Source: Methanothrix sp.
GTDB taxonomy: Archaea; Halobacteriota; Methanosarcinia; Methanotrichales; Methanotrichaceae
DNA length: 5,775 nucleotides
Direction of reading: 5' to 3'
NCBI GenBank assembly: GCA_028688175.1
Contig: JAQTYS010000174.1
Coordinates: forward strand, 1 to 5,775
In this document: one piece after another, positions 1 to 5,775 of the stretch
How positions within the stretch are numbered: the first letter of the stretch is position 1
Layout of the letters: each line of letters starts with the position of its first letter
Program-made: the position numbers and the translations under genes
The notes under the pieces: generated by a model
What the model saw: the letters and a program-made list of their open reading frames with translations, nothing else
Told to the model about the DNA's origin: nothing
Databases searched by the model: none

Positions 1-47
1 TCTGCCATGTCCTCCGGGGCGCGGGCCTTGACCTCGACCTCGATCAT
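1..47 (-). CDS. CYTH-domain (CyaB-like) protein, N-terminal fragment
   Basis: Only the first 15 codons are inside the window; the gene continues past the left edge. The translation begins MIEVEVKARAPEDMA. It carries the E-x-E-x-K signature (E3, E5, K7) that opens CYTH domains, the fold shared by class IV (CyaB-type) adenylate cyclases and thiamine/tripolyphosphatases; in this fold the residues line the phosphate/metal-binding tunnel. The ATG (bases 47-45) overlaps the valS stop TGA (46-44) as ATGA. This arrangement suggests the same transcript and translation by re-initiation after valS. Archaeal members are often labelled 'class IV adenylate cyclase', but the true substrate is usually untested and cannot be judged from 15 residues. 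The fragment is short, so the call rests on the motif, the very N-terminal position typical of the family, and the tight coupling. Confidence 0.72.
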   Translation of the reverse strand, partial: MIEVEVKARAPEDMA

Positions 48-2620
48 CTTCGGACCAGCACGGTGGCTTTTTCCAGGTGCAGAATATCTACGGCTTCACC
101 TGCGGAAAGACTCTCCACGACTACCTCTGCAGCCTCTGCCGGGACCTCAATAATTTCGCCGTCTACCGGGACCGCAATTGTACCCCTGTTTTTCTGGTCG
201 GCGACCTTGGCAGGGTCCATGCCGCTCAGGACTTTTATGATTTTGCCGCTCTTGTCCTTGAACCTGGGTCCTATTACCTTCATCTGCGGCCTGATGGCTA
301 TGGGCCTCATCTCTATCTGGGGGCTTCCCGTTCGACTGTCAACCTGGGAATTGGCCACGCCTACGAGATCGATGGTCTCCAGGGCCAGATCTGAGTATAC
401 TACTATTCCCCGCAGAGGTGAATTGAGGGCCATGCCTTTCTCTGCTTTATAGCGGCGCAAAGCTGCGGCAATCTCTTTAATGGCAAGTCCTGCCGGATCG
501 ATAGCCGTGCCGGATGGCTCCGGCCAGCTTTGCACATGTACACTCTCACCTGTGAGGGTATGATGAATCTCCTCGGATATGAAGGGGGTAAAGGGCGCCA
601 TGAGTTGGGAGATGGTCTTTAAAGCCGTGTAAAGGGTATTTTGAGCAGCTCTCTTCTCAGGACCATCCGGGCCGTAGAGACGGGCCTTGACCAGCTCGAT
701 GTAGTTGTCAGCTAAGACCTCCCAGGCAAAGCCGCGAATGGATTTCATGGTCTCATCAAACTGATAAGCATCCATGGCAGTGGTAGCCTTTATAATGAGC
801 GAATCCAGCTCTCCCAAGAGCCAGCGATCCACTTGACCGGGAACTGCATCAACTTTGGCAATCAATGGCAAAGAGAAGCGATAGATCGACCAGAGCTTCT
901 GCTGGAAGCGGCTGGCAGCCGTGATCTCCTTCCACTGGAACATGATGTCGTTTCCTGGAGAGCCGCCCATAGCACCCCACTGGCGAAGCGCATCAGCGCC
1001 ATTGGTCAGGAAGACCTCTTCCGGACGTATGAAATTGTTCAGGGACTTGGACATCTTATGCCCATCCTCACCCAGAGCCATGCCGTTGACAAGAATGGTA
1101 TCCCAGGGCTTGACCCCCTCCAGGGATTTGGTGCGCAAAATGGTGTAAAAGGCCCAGGTGCGGATGATGTCATGTCCCTGAGGTCGCAGTTGCGTAGGCA
1201 TGCGCAGATCCTTTCTATCCGGCCAACCTGCCACGGCAAGGGCTGAGATGGAGCTGTCCATCCAGGTGTCCAGAACATCCTGCTCCGCAATGAAATCCGT
1301 GCTTCCGCATTTGCATTTCTCAGGAGGCTGAGTCTGGTTGGGGTCAAGAGGAAGCCACTCTTCCCGGGCAATTTTCGGCTCTTGGCAATGGCGACAGTAC
1401 CAGACGGGTATGGGTGTGGCAAAGATCCTCTGCCGGGAGATGCACCAGTCCCATTCCATTGAATCGGCCCAGTTCTTGAGTCGGACCTGCATGTGTGGAG
1501 GTACCCACTCGATCTCTTCTGCCGTCTTCTTGATCTCTTCCCGGTTGATCTTGACAAACCACTGCTGCTCGGAAAGAATCTCAATGGGGGTTTTACAGCG
1601 CCAGCAGAGGCCCACATTCTGCTCCAGCGGCTCCTGCTTGAAGATTATCCCCTCATTTACCATATCCTGCGAGATCTTCTTCTTGGCCTCGGCGATGCTT
1701 AGGCCAGCATAAGGCCCGGCGATATCCGTGAGCATTCCCTCTCGATCTATGGCCTGGCGCAGAGGAAGATGATGCTCCAGCCACCATCTCACATCCTGCC
1801 TATCGCCGAAGGTGCAGATCATGACAATTCCTGTGCCAAAGCTTGTATCCACCACAGGATCAGCTATCACGGGAACTTCGTAATTGAATATGGGGACCGA
1901 GACATTCTTGCCGATATATTTGCGGTAGCGTTCATCATCCGGATTAACCGCTACAGCCACGCAGGCCGGCAGCAGCTCGGGTCGAGAGGTGGCAATCTGC
2001 ATCTCGCCGTCCTGTGCAGAGAAGCGCATGTAGTTTAGAGTCGTGGTTCGGGAATCATATTCCACTTCTGCAAAGGCAATGGCTGTTGCGCAGCGAGGAC
2101 ACCAGTTGACAGGATGGTTCGCCCGGTAAATCTGGCCGCTTTGGCACATGCGCACAAAAGAGGTTTGCGTCTTGACATAGTACTCCGGCTTCATGGTTAC
2201 ATATTCGTTGGACCAGTCTGTGGATAGGCCGAGGCGTCTCATGGACAGATGAAAACGCTCGATAGCCTCAAAGGTCAGCTTCTCGCACAGGCGCCGAAAC
2301 TCCGCTCTAGGTACCTGGTTCTTGGTGATATGATTTAGCTGCTCTACCTTTACTTCCGTGGGAAGACCGTGGCAGTCCCAGCCCTGCGGGAACATGACAT
2401 TATAGCCCCGCATGCGTTTGTAGCGTGCCACATAGTCGATGTAACACCAGTTAAGAGCGTTTCCGATATGGAAGTCTCCCGTAGGATAGGGTGGGGGAGT
2501 ATCAATTATGTATTGCGGTTTTTTCGATTCCCAATCGAAGTGATAAATCGAACTGTCCCAACTCTGCACCCATTTTTTTTCCACTTCACTAAAGTTGTAC
2601 TCCTTGGAGACCTCGCTCAT
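44..2620 (-). CDS. valS: valyl-tRNA synthetase (archaeal type)
   Basis: This cytoplasmic class I aminoacyl-tRNA synthetase charges tRNA-Val with valine and edits mischarged threonine. The 858-aa length fits the family. The Rossmann catalytic domain shows PPPYPTGDFHIGN (HIGH motif, residues 51-54), GWDCHGLPTE (80-89) and KMSKS (522-526). The inserted editing domain lies at about 190-340, with TSRPELLPACVAVAV (211-225) and GTGIVMICTFGD (262-273), wording typical of archaeal rather than bacterial ValRS. Cysteine pairs at 174/177, 339/342, 409/412 and 436/438 look like zinc-knuckle positions. GHDIIRTWAFY (482-492) precedes KMSKS. The anticodon-binding helical domain follows from about residue 595. 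The C-terminus is short and lacks the long coiled coil of bacterial ValRS. The start ATG is supported by an AGGAG seven bases upstream. Its stop overlaps the start of the CYTH gene, so the two are likely co-transcribed. No frameshift or missing key residue was seen. Confidence 0.98.
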   Translation of the reverse strand: MSEVSKEYNFSEVEKKWVQSWDSSIYHFDWESKKPQYIIDTPPPYPTGDFHIGNALNWCYIDYVARYKRMRGYNVMFPQGWDCHGLPTEVKVEQLNHITKNQVPRAEFRRLCEKLTFEAIERFHLSMRRLGLSTDWSNEYVTMKPEYYVKTQTSFVRMCQSGQIYRANHPVNWCPRCATAIAFAEVEYDSRTTTLNYMRFSAQDGEMQIATSRPELLPACVAVAVNPDDERYRKYIGKNVSVPIFNYEVPVIADPVVDTSFGTGIVMICTFGDRQDVRWWLEHHLPLRQAIDREGMLTDIAGPYAGLSIAEAKKKISQDMVNEGIIFKQEPLEQNVGLCWRCKTPIEILSEQQWFVKINREEIKKTAEEIEWVPPHMQVRLKNWADSMEWDWCISRQRIFATPIPVWYCRHCQEPKIAREEWLPLDPNQTQPPEKCKCGSTDFIAEQDVLDTWMDSSISALAVAGWPDRKDLRMPTQLRPQGHDIIRTWAFYTILRTKSLEGVKPWDTILVNGMALGEDGHKMSKSLNNFIRPEEVFLTNGADALRQWGAMGGSPGNDIMFQWKEITAASRFQQKLWSIYRFSLPLIAKVDAVPGQVDRWLLGELDSLIIKATTAMDAYQFDETMKSIRGFAWEVLADNYIELVKARLYGPDGPEKRAAQNTLYTALKTISQLMAPFTPFISEEIHHTLTGESVHVQSWPEPSGTAIDPAGLAIKEIAAALRRYKAEKGMALNSPLRGIVVYSDLALETIDLVGVANSQVDSRTGSPQIEMRPIAIRPQMKVIGPRFKDKSGKIIKVLSGMDPAKVADQKNRGTIAVPVDGEIIEVPAEAAEVVVESLSAGEAVDILHLEKATVLVRR

Positions 2621-2627
2621 CAGAATG

Positions 2628-2632
2628 CTCCT
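2628..2632 (-). promoter_or_regulatory. ribosome binding site of valS
   Basis: The minus strand reads AGGAG, then seven bases, then ATG. This matches the anti-Shine-Dalgarno end of 16S rRNA and fixes the valS start at base 2620. Confidence 0.65.
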
Positions 2633-2663
2633 GCTCTTTGGCTGCTTGAGCTGTTGAACACAA

Positions 2664-2671
2664 TGTTAATA
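2664..2671. promoter_or_regulatory. overlapping divergent TATA-like box for valS and tsr3
   Basis: The plus strand reads TGTTAATA and the minus strand TATTAACA, the most AT-rich part of the 76-bp gap between the divergent valS and tsr3 starts. For tsr3 the TTAATA core begins about 31 bases before the ATG, which would put the transcript start at or next to the ATG (leaderless). For valS the box is about 45 bases before the ATG, leaving a leader of roughly 20 bases that includes the AGGAG site. Assignment is by spacing and base composition only; the match to the archaeal consensus is partial. Confidence 0.4.
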
Positions 2672-2696
2672 GGATTATCGGTAGACCATTAGCAAT

Positions 2697-3182
2697 ATGG
2701 AGCTTCTCATCTATCATGCAAATCAGTGCAATCCCAAGAAATGCTCGGGAAAAAGGCTGGCCCGCTTCGATCTAGTTCGTCTAACCCATCATATTGACCA
2801 GTTGCGGACGTTCCTGGTTCTCAGTCCCTTTACCAAAAAGGCACTCTCCCCAGAGGACAAAGGAGCAAAAGGGCTGGCTGCCCTGGATTGTAGCTGGGCT
2901 CACGCCGAAGAGGTCTTTATGCGATTTCGACTAATGGAGCGAGCGCTGCCATTCCTGGTGGCCGCCAATCCTGTAAACTATGGAAAGCCCTTCAAGCTCT
3001 CCACAGTTGAAGCACTGGCCGCGGGGCTGATAATACTAGGAGAGAGAGATCAGGCAGAATTGATGCTCTCTAAATTCAATTGGGGGCACGTATTCCTAAA
3101 ACTTAACCAGGAACCTTTGCAGGAGTATGCCGCCGCTAAGGACTCGACCGAGGTGGTGAGAATTCAGGAGGCATATCTCTAA
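2697..3182 (+). CDS. tsr3: Tsr3/DUF367 rRNA aminocarboxypropyltransferase
   Basis: This cytoplasmic ribosome-maturation enzyme transfers the 3-amino-3-carboxypropyl group of S-adenosylmethionine to a hypermodified (N1-methyl)pseudouridine in the P-site region of small-subunit rRNA. The protein is 161 aa, a normal length for the compact archaeal form. The family motifs appear in order: NQCNPKKCSGKRLA (9-22), LSP (42-44), LDCSWA (63-68), the long signature at 84-110 containing LPFLVAANPVNYGKPFKLS, and FNWGHVFLKLN (127-137). The fold is SPOUT-like and SAM-binding (family knowledge). The ATG at 2697 is the only plausible start, since an in-frame TAG lies at 2682-2684. No Shine-Dalgarno sequence precedes it, consistent with a leaderless mRNA. 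The gene is divergent from valS and convergent with ribBA, so it is probably monocistronic. Confidence 0.95.
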   Translation: MELLIYHANQCNPKKCSGKRLARFDLVRLTHHIDQLRTFLVLSPFTKKALSPEDKGAKGLAALDCSWAHAEEVFMRFRLMERALPFLVAANPVNYGKPFKLSTVEALAAGLIILGERDQAELMLSKFNWGHVFLKLNQEPLQEYAAAKDSTEVVRIQEAYL

Positions 3183-3201
3183 TCAGGGCGAGCTGCCCTG
3201 A
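3183..3201. terminator. hairpin at the tsr3/ribBA convergent junction
   Basis: TCAGGGC (3183-3189) and GCCCTGA (3195-3201) form a perfect 7-bp stem with a 5-base loop. It begins on the base after the tsr3 stop and includes the stop and last codons of ribBA on the other strand. On the plus strand it is followed by two TTTT tracts (3219-3222 and 3226-3229), so it may mark or protect the tsr3 3' end. On the minus strand no T-run follows. A terminator role is an inference; the inverted repeat itself is plain. Confidence 0.45.
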
Positions 3202-4391
3202 AGAAGTAGGTGGTGCATTTTGTCCCTTTTCGTCTCCAGATATCTTCGGTTAATATTATTGGGCTCGATTTCCAGAGGAATGCGCTCAACTATCTTCAGG
3301 CCGTACCCCTCCAGGCCAACCACTTTGCGGGGGTTGTTGGTCAGCAGTCGAATCTGCTTTATGCCCAGGTCGACCAGAATCTGGGCGCCAATGCCGTAAT
3401 CCCTTAGGTCGGCCGGGTAGCCCAGTTCGTTGTTGGCTTCAACCGTATCCGATCCCGCGTCCTGCAGGGCATAAGCGCGCAGCTTGTTGGCTAGACCAAT
3501 GCCTCTGCCTTCCTGGCGCATGTAAAGCAGTACTCCATTTCCATTCTCGCTGATAAGGTGCAAAGCTCTGCGAAGCTGCTCGCCACAATCGCAGCGTTTG
3601 GAGGAGAAGACATCACCGGTTAGGCACTCCGAGTGCACCCTGACCAGGGCGTCGGGAGCCTGCGGGTCCCCGGCCACGAAGGCTATGTGACACTGTCCAT
3701 CTAAAATAGACTCATAACCTTTCGCCCTGAAGTATCCGTAATCTGTGGGCATGCTCACATCCGATACCATGCAAACCAGCTTCTCGCGCTGCATGCGGTA
3801 GCTGATGAGGCTCTCGATGGTCATCATTCTAATGCCGTGCTTTTCGGCAAATATCTCCAGCTGTGGCAACCTGGCCATGCTACCGTCATCATTCATAATC
3901 TCACAAATGACGCCTGCTGGATAGAGGCCTGCCAGTCGGGCCAGGTCCACGCATGCTTCGGTATGGCCGGTACGCCGCAAGACACCACCCTCTTTGGCTT
4001 GCAAGGGAAAGAGATGGCCGGGAGTGACTAGATCGCTACGCTTAGTTTTGGGGTCTATGAGAGTCTGAACCGTCGTCGCTCGATCAAAAGCGGAAATGCC
4101 TGTGGTGGTGTTGGCCTTGGCATCAACGGATATGGTAAATGCCGTGCCCATTGACTCCGTATTCTGGGCAGTCATAAGCTGTATTGTCAGCTCTCGCAGC
4201 CGTTCCGCGGTCATGGGCATGCAAATCAGTCCGCGGGCGAAGCGAGCCATGAAATTTATGGCATCCGGTGTCACCTTTTCCGCGGCCATCATCAGGTCGC
4301 CCTCGTTCTCTCGGTTCTCATCATCCAATACTATGATGAATCGGCCTGATTGGAGATCTGAAATCGCATCTTCTACAGAGCAAAATGGCAT
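3183..4391 (-). CDS. ribBA: bifunctional DHBP synthase / GTP cyclohydrolase II
   Basis: The enzyme makes both riboflavin precursors: 3,4-dihydroxy-2-butanone 4-phosphate from ribulose 5-phosphate (RibB half), and the pyrimidine precursor from GTP with release of formate and pyrophosphate (RibA half). At 402 aa it has the standard length of bacterial RibBA. The RibB domain, about 1-200, has the acidic metal/substrate loop DDENRENEGD (23-32), TGISAFDRATT (97-107) and RRTGHTEACVDLARLAG (139-155). The RibA domain, about 206-400, has the zinc ligands C256, C267 and C269 in HSECLTGDVFSSKRCDCG, then RQEGRGIG (292-299), RDYGIGAQ (330-337) and TNNPRK (351-356). Both halves look catalytically intact. 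The ATG at 4391 lacks a clear Shine-Dalgarno sequence, and the TATA-like box lies about 30 bases upstream, so a leaderless or near-leaderless mRNA is likely. The fused bacterial-style form is unusual for archaea, where an ArfA-type cyclohydrolase III and a stand-alone RibB are common. Confidence 0.96.
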   Translation of the reverse strand: MPFCSVEDAISDLQSGRFIIVLDDENRENEGDLMMAAEKVTPDAINFMARFARGLICMPMTAERLRELTIQLMTAQNTESMGTAFTISVDAKANTTTGISAFDRATTVQTLIDPKTKRSDLVTPGHLFPLQAKEGGVLRRTGHTEACVDLARLAGLYPAGVICEIMNDDGSMARLPQLEIFAEKHGIRMMTIESLISYRMQREKLVCMVSDVSMPTDYGYFRAKGYESILDGQCHIAFVAGDPQAPDALVRVHSECLTGDVFSSKRCDCGEQLRRALHLISENGNGVLLYMRQEGRGIGLANKLRAYALQDAGSDTVEANNELGYPADLRDYGIGAQILVDLGIKQIRLLTNNPRKVVGLEGYGLKIVERIPLEIEPNNINRRYLETKRDKMHHLLLQGSSP

Positions 4392-4402
4392 ATAAGCTGA
4401 TA

Positions 4403-4414
4403 GTCAGTACTGAC
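4403..4414. promoter_or_regulatory. perfect palindrome, candidate operator of ribBA
   Basis: GTCAGTACTGAC is identical to its reverse complement. It lies between the TATA-like box and the ribBA start, 12 bases before the ATG, where a bound repressor would block transcription initiation. An overlapping smaller dyad, CTGA-TAG-TCAG (4397-4407), shares half of it. Archaeal riboflavin genes are known to be controlled by the RbkR regulator in some lineages; whether this site matches its motif is not known to me. Confidence 0.4.
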
Positions 4415-4416
4415 CG

Positions 4417-4424
4417 ATACTTAA
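4417..4424 (-). promoter_or_regulatory. TATA-like box of ribBA
   Basis: The minus strand reads TTAAGTAT centred about 29 bases before the ribBA ATG, inside an AT-rich patch. The spacing predicts a transcript starting within a few bases of the ATG. This leaves no room for an FMN riboswitch, and none is seen. Confidence 0.45.
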
Positions 4425-4441
4425 GAGTTTTGTAAGCCTGT

Positions 4442-4448
4442 AAAAAAA
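4442..4448 (-). terminator. T-run terminator after the radical SAM gene
   Basis: Seven consecutive T on the minus strand begin 15 bases after the stop codon at 4464-4466. No convincing hairpin precedes them, which fits archaeal T-tract termination. The run separates the radical SAM transcript from ribBA. Confidence 0.5.
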
Positions 4449-4463
4449 TGGTTTTAGATACAA

Positions 4464-5480
4464 TTAGTTCCAGACACCGGAAAGCAATGCGTGGCATTTG
4501 CTGCAATGCCCATCGATCACGGAATCTCTTTGTATCTGATAACCCAGCCGCTCGATGAGGATCTCATTGCAGTTAGGGCAGAGGGTATCCTCGCTCTCGC
4601 CTGGGAGGTTGCCTGCGTAGACGTACTTCAAGCCCGCCTTGCGACCTGCTTTTAATCCCCGGTGAAGCGATTCCATTTCGGTCCTGGGAACATCTTTCAT
4701 CTTATACATGGGATAGAAAGCGGAGATATGCCAGGGCATATCAGGACTTATATCTGCTAAAAATTCAGCCAACTCCTCCAGCACTGCCTGGGAATCATTG
4801 TATCCGGGAATAATGAGGGTTGTTACCTCTACCCAGACACCCTTCTTCCAGAACAGCTCGATGTTGTGCTCTACAGGCTCCAGCTTTGCTCCACAGACTT
4901 TTCGGTAGAATTGATCATCGCCCTTTAGATCTATGTTAATACCGTCTAATAGGGGAATGATTTTTTGAGCTGCCTCTTCACCCATGTAGCCGTTGCTGAC
5001 AAAGACATTCTTCAGGCCTGCTTCGCGGGCCAGTAGAGCCACATCAAAGGCATATTCAAAGAAGATGGTGGGTTCGGAATAAGTGTAGGCGATGGACTGG
5101 CAGCCCAGAGCACAAGCCTTGGCGACCACGCTCTTTGGGCTTACGAATTTTCCCGGAATCTGGCCGGTTTCTCGAGGCAGCTGGGAAATATCTGCGTTCT
5201 GGCAATGCTGGCAGCGAAAGTTGCAGCCAACAGTAGCAATGGAATAGGCGAGGCTTCCCGGCAGGAAATGATAGAAGGGCTTCTTCTCAATGGGATCGGC
5301 GTTGGCCGCTACCAGACTTCCGTATACCAGGGTCATGAGCTTTTCATTTTGGTTTTCCCGGACACCGCATATTCCTCTCTTGCCAGGCCGGATGCGGCAC
5401 TGCTGGTGGCAGAGGCTGCACTTAATATCGCCGTCCAGCTTTTCCCAGAACAGGGCATCTTTAATTGTCTCTGGAGCCAT
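4464..5480 (-). CDS. amrS: AmmeMemoRadiSam-type radical SAM enzyme
   Basis: This is a radical SAM protein of the family once annotated as pyruvate formate-lyase activating enzyme-like and named for frequent association with Memo and AMMECR1 proteins. The reaction is not settled. From the ATG at 5480 it has 338 aa, normal for the family. The N-terminal cysteine cluster C21, C24, C28, C38 (IKCSLCHQQC...GICGVREN) is followed by the radical SAM cluster C86-x3-C90-x2-C93 in VGCNFRCQHCQN, which ligates the 4Fe-4S cluster that cleaves SAM. YTYSEPTIFFEY (132-143), VSNGYM (161-166), NIDLKG (182-187) and HISAFYP (251-257) are further barrel motifs. The C-terminal tail has C301/C304 and C326/C329, a rubredoxin-like or zinc-ribbon pair. 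A TTG start at 5501 would add seven residues, but the GGTGA six bases before the ATG at 5480 decides for the shorter form. Memo and AMMECR1 partners are not in this window. Confidence 0.92.
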   Translation of the reverse strand: MAPETIKDALFWEKLDGDIKCSLCHQQCRIRPGKRGICGVRENQNEKLMTLVYGSLVAANADPIEKKPFYHFLPGSLAYSIATVGCNFRCQHCQNADISQLPRETGQIPGKFVSPKSVVAKACALGCQSIAYTYSEPTIFFEYAFDVALLAREAGLKNVFVSNGYMGEEAAQKIIPLLDGINIDLKGDDQFYRKVCGAKLEPVEHNIELFWKKGVWVEVTTLIIPGYNDSQAVLEELAEFLADISPDMPWHISAFYPMYKMKDVPRTEMESLHRGLKAGRKAGLKYVYAGNLPGESEDTLCPNCNEILIERLGYQIQRDSVIDGHCSKCHALLSGVWN

Positions 5481-5485
5481 GATAT

Positions 5486-5490
5486 TCACC
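5486..5490 (-). promoter_or_regulatory. ribosome binding site deciding the amrS start
   Basis: The minus strand reads GGTGA, then AATATC, then ATG. GGTGA is a full match to the archaeal anti-Shine-Dalgarno core at ideal spacing. It favours the ATG at 5480 over the in-frame TTG at 5501, which would place this site inside the coding region. Confidence 0.75.
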
Positions 5491-5517
5491 AGAAAGACCA
5501 ATAGTGCTCATAATATG

Positions 5518-5529
5518 AATATTTATTAT
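5518..5529 (-). promoter_or_regulatory. TATA-like promoter region of amrS
   Basis: The minus strand contains AATAAATATT in an AT-only patch about 40 bases before the ATG. The implied transcript start near 5495 leaves a leader of about 15 bases that just contains the GGTGA site. The exact box inside the AT-rich patch (5511-5530) cannot be fixed by eye. Confidence 0.45.
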
Positions 5530-5535
5530 TGGTCT

Positions 5536-5541
5536 AAAAAA
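5536..5541 (-). terminator. T-run terminator of the PGF-CTERM gene
   Basis: Six T on the minus strand lie about 25 bases after the stop of the surface-protein gene and just before the amrS promoter, so the two genes probably form separate transcripts. No hairpin was seen. Confidence 0.4.
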
Positions 5542-5566
5542 TGGATTATAGGGCAAGAATGGGTTT

Positions 5567-5775
5567 CTACTCTCTTCTGCTCAGCACCAGACCTGCAATT
5601 GCCAGAAGGCCGGCAATGGCAAAGATGCCCTCAAATCCAGGAGCTTTCTTCTCTTCGCTCTTGGCGGCCTCAGTTACGTTCTCTTTTACTTCCTCAGCCT
5701 TAACAGTCGCATTCTCAGAAACTGCTGTAACTTCTTCTTTTGCCTCTTCTGCCGCGTGCTCTGTGGCTTTGATAT
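5567..5775 (-). CDS. PGF-CTERM surface protein, C-terminal fragment
   Basis: The last 68 codons of a gene that enters from the right edge; the functional domain lies outside the window. The end has the three-part archaeal sorting signal: the motif APGFEG (PGF at bases 5633-5641), a hydrophobic segment GIFAIAGLLAIAGLVL (bases 5582-5629), and a basic tail SRRE before TAG. Proteins with this signal are processed by archaeosortase A and anchored to the outer membrane face through a lipid (family knowledge from haloarchaea). The preceding stalk, about 40 residues, is rich in Glu, Lys, Ala, Val and Thr. It carries two N-glycosylation sequons (NAT, NVT) and a near-repeat, AEEAKEEVT / AEEVKENVT, 18 residues apart. 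The protein's role cannot be told from this fragment. Confidence 0.85.
   Translation of the reverse strand, partial: IKATEHAAEEAKEEVTAVSENATVKAEEVKENVTEAAKSEEKKAPGFEGIFAIAGLLAIAGLVLSRRE

Noticed and set aside
63..1712. Several plus-strand open frames and a minus-strand frame (1039-1617) within valS
   Set aside because: They lie opposite or out of frame to a complete, motif-rich valS, have low-complexity or odd compositions, and show no recognisable domain.
4392..4463. Possible FMN riboswitch upstream of ribBA
   Set aside because: The gap is only about 70 bases, includes a terminator and TATA-like box, and shows none of the conserved RFN-element segments.
4321..4506. Minus-strand 61-codon frame across the ribBA/amrS gap
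   Set aside because: It overlaps the 3' end of amrS and the start of ribBA in another frame and covers the terminator and promoter elements.
5481..5501. Seven-residue N-terminal extension of amrS from a TTG codon
   Set aside because: The GGTGA site at 5486-5490 is ideally spaced for the ATG at 5480, and family members usually start just before the 'ALFWEKL'-like segment.
5510..5529. ATAATA / TATTAT inverted repeat upstream of amrS
   Set aside because: Short, A/T only, with an inner AATATT dyad centred differently; expected by chance in such an AT-rich promoter.
5205..5703. Plus-strand frames spanning the amrS start and the PGF-CTERM end
   Set aside because: They run antisense across two supported genes and their promoter, and have no recognisable motif.

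Overview
The window reads as a stretch of a euryarchaeal chromosome. Four things point there: an archaeal-type valyl-tRNA synthetase, a Tsr3/DUF367 rRNA-modifying enzyme (found in archaea and eukaryotes), a C-terminal PGF-CTERM sorting signal (an archaeal surface-protein signal), and initiation signals of the archaeal kind (GGTGA ribosome binding sites, AT-rich boxes about 25-45 bases before starts, T-run terminators). The mid-range GC content and the gene types suggest a methanogen of the Methanosarcina/Methanothrix group. That placement is an inference, and the genus is not proven by the sequence.

Layout, left to right. The first 47 bases hold the first codons of a CYTH-domain (CyaB-like) gene on the minus strand. 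Its start overlaps the stop of valS by an ATGA. valS (minus, complete, 858 aa) fills 44-2620. A 76-bp divergent intergenic region with a TTAATA/TATTAA box separates it from tsr3 (plus, 161 aa). tsr3 meets ribBA (minus, 402 aa) tail to tail with no base between the two stop codons, and a perfect 7-bp hairpin sits exactly at that junction. Upstream of ribBA is a short regulatory gap with a 12-bp perfect palindrome and a TATA-like box. Next is a radical SAM gene of the AmmeMemoRadiSam type (minus, 338 aa from the chosen start) with its own promoter and T-run terminator. The right edge holds the C-terminal 68 codons of a PGF-CTERM surface protein (minus).

The genes do not form one pathway. valS, the CYTH gene and tsr3 are translation or housekeeping genes, with valS and CYTH probably co-transcribed. 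ribBA supplies both entry reactions of riboflavin synthesis; its bacterial-style two-domain form is uncommon in archaea. The radical SAM gene is a widely conserved family without a settled reaction. Almost all of the window is coding, no gap exceeds 300 bases, and I saw no tRNA, rRNA, CRISPR array or insertion sequence. I did not find a convincing undescribed multi-gene system. The most useful leads are small: the ribBA operator-like palindrome, the shared junction hairpin, the overlapping divergent promoter, and the unusual Glu/Lys/Ala-rich stalk of the surface protein.
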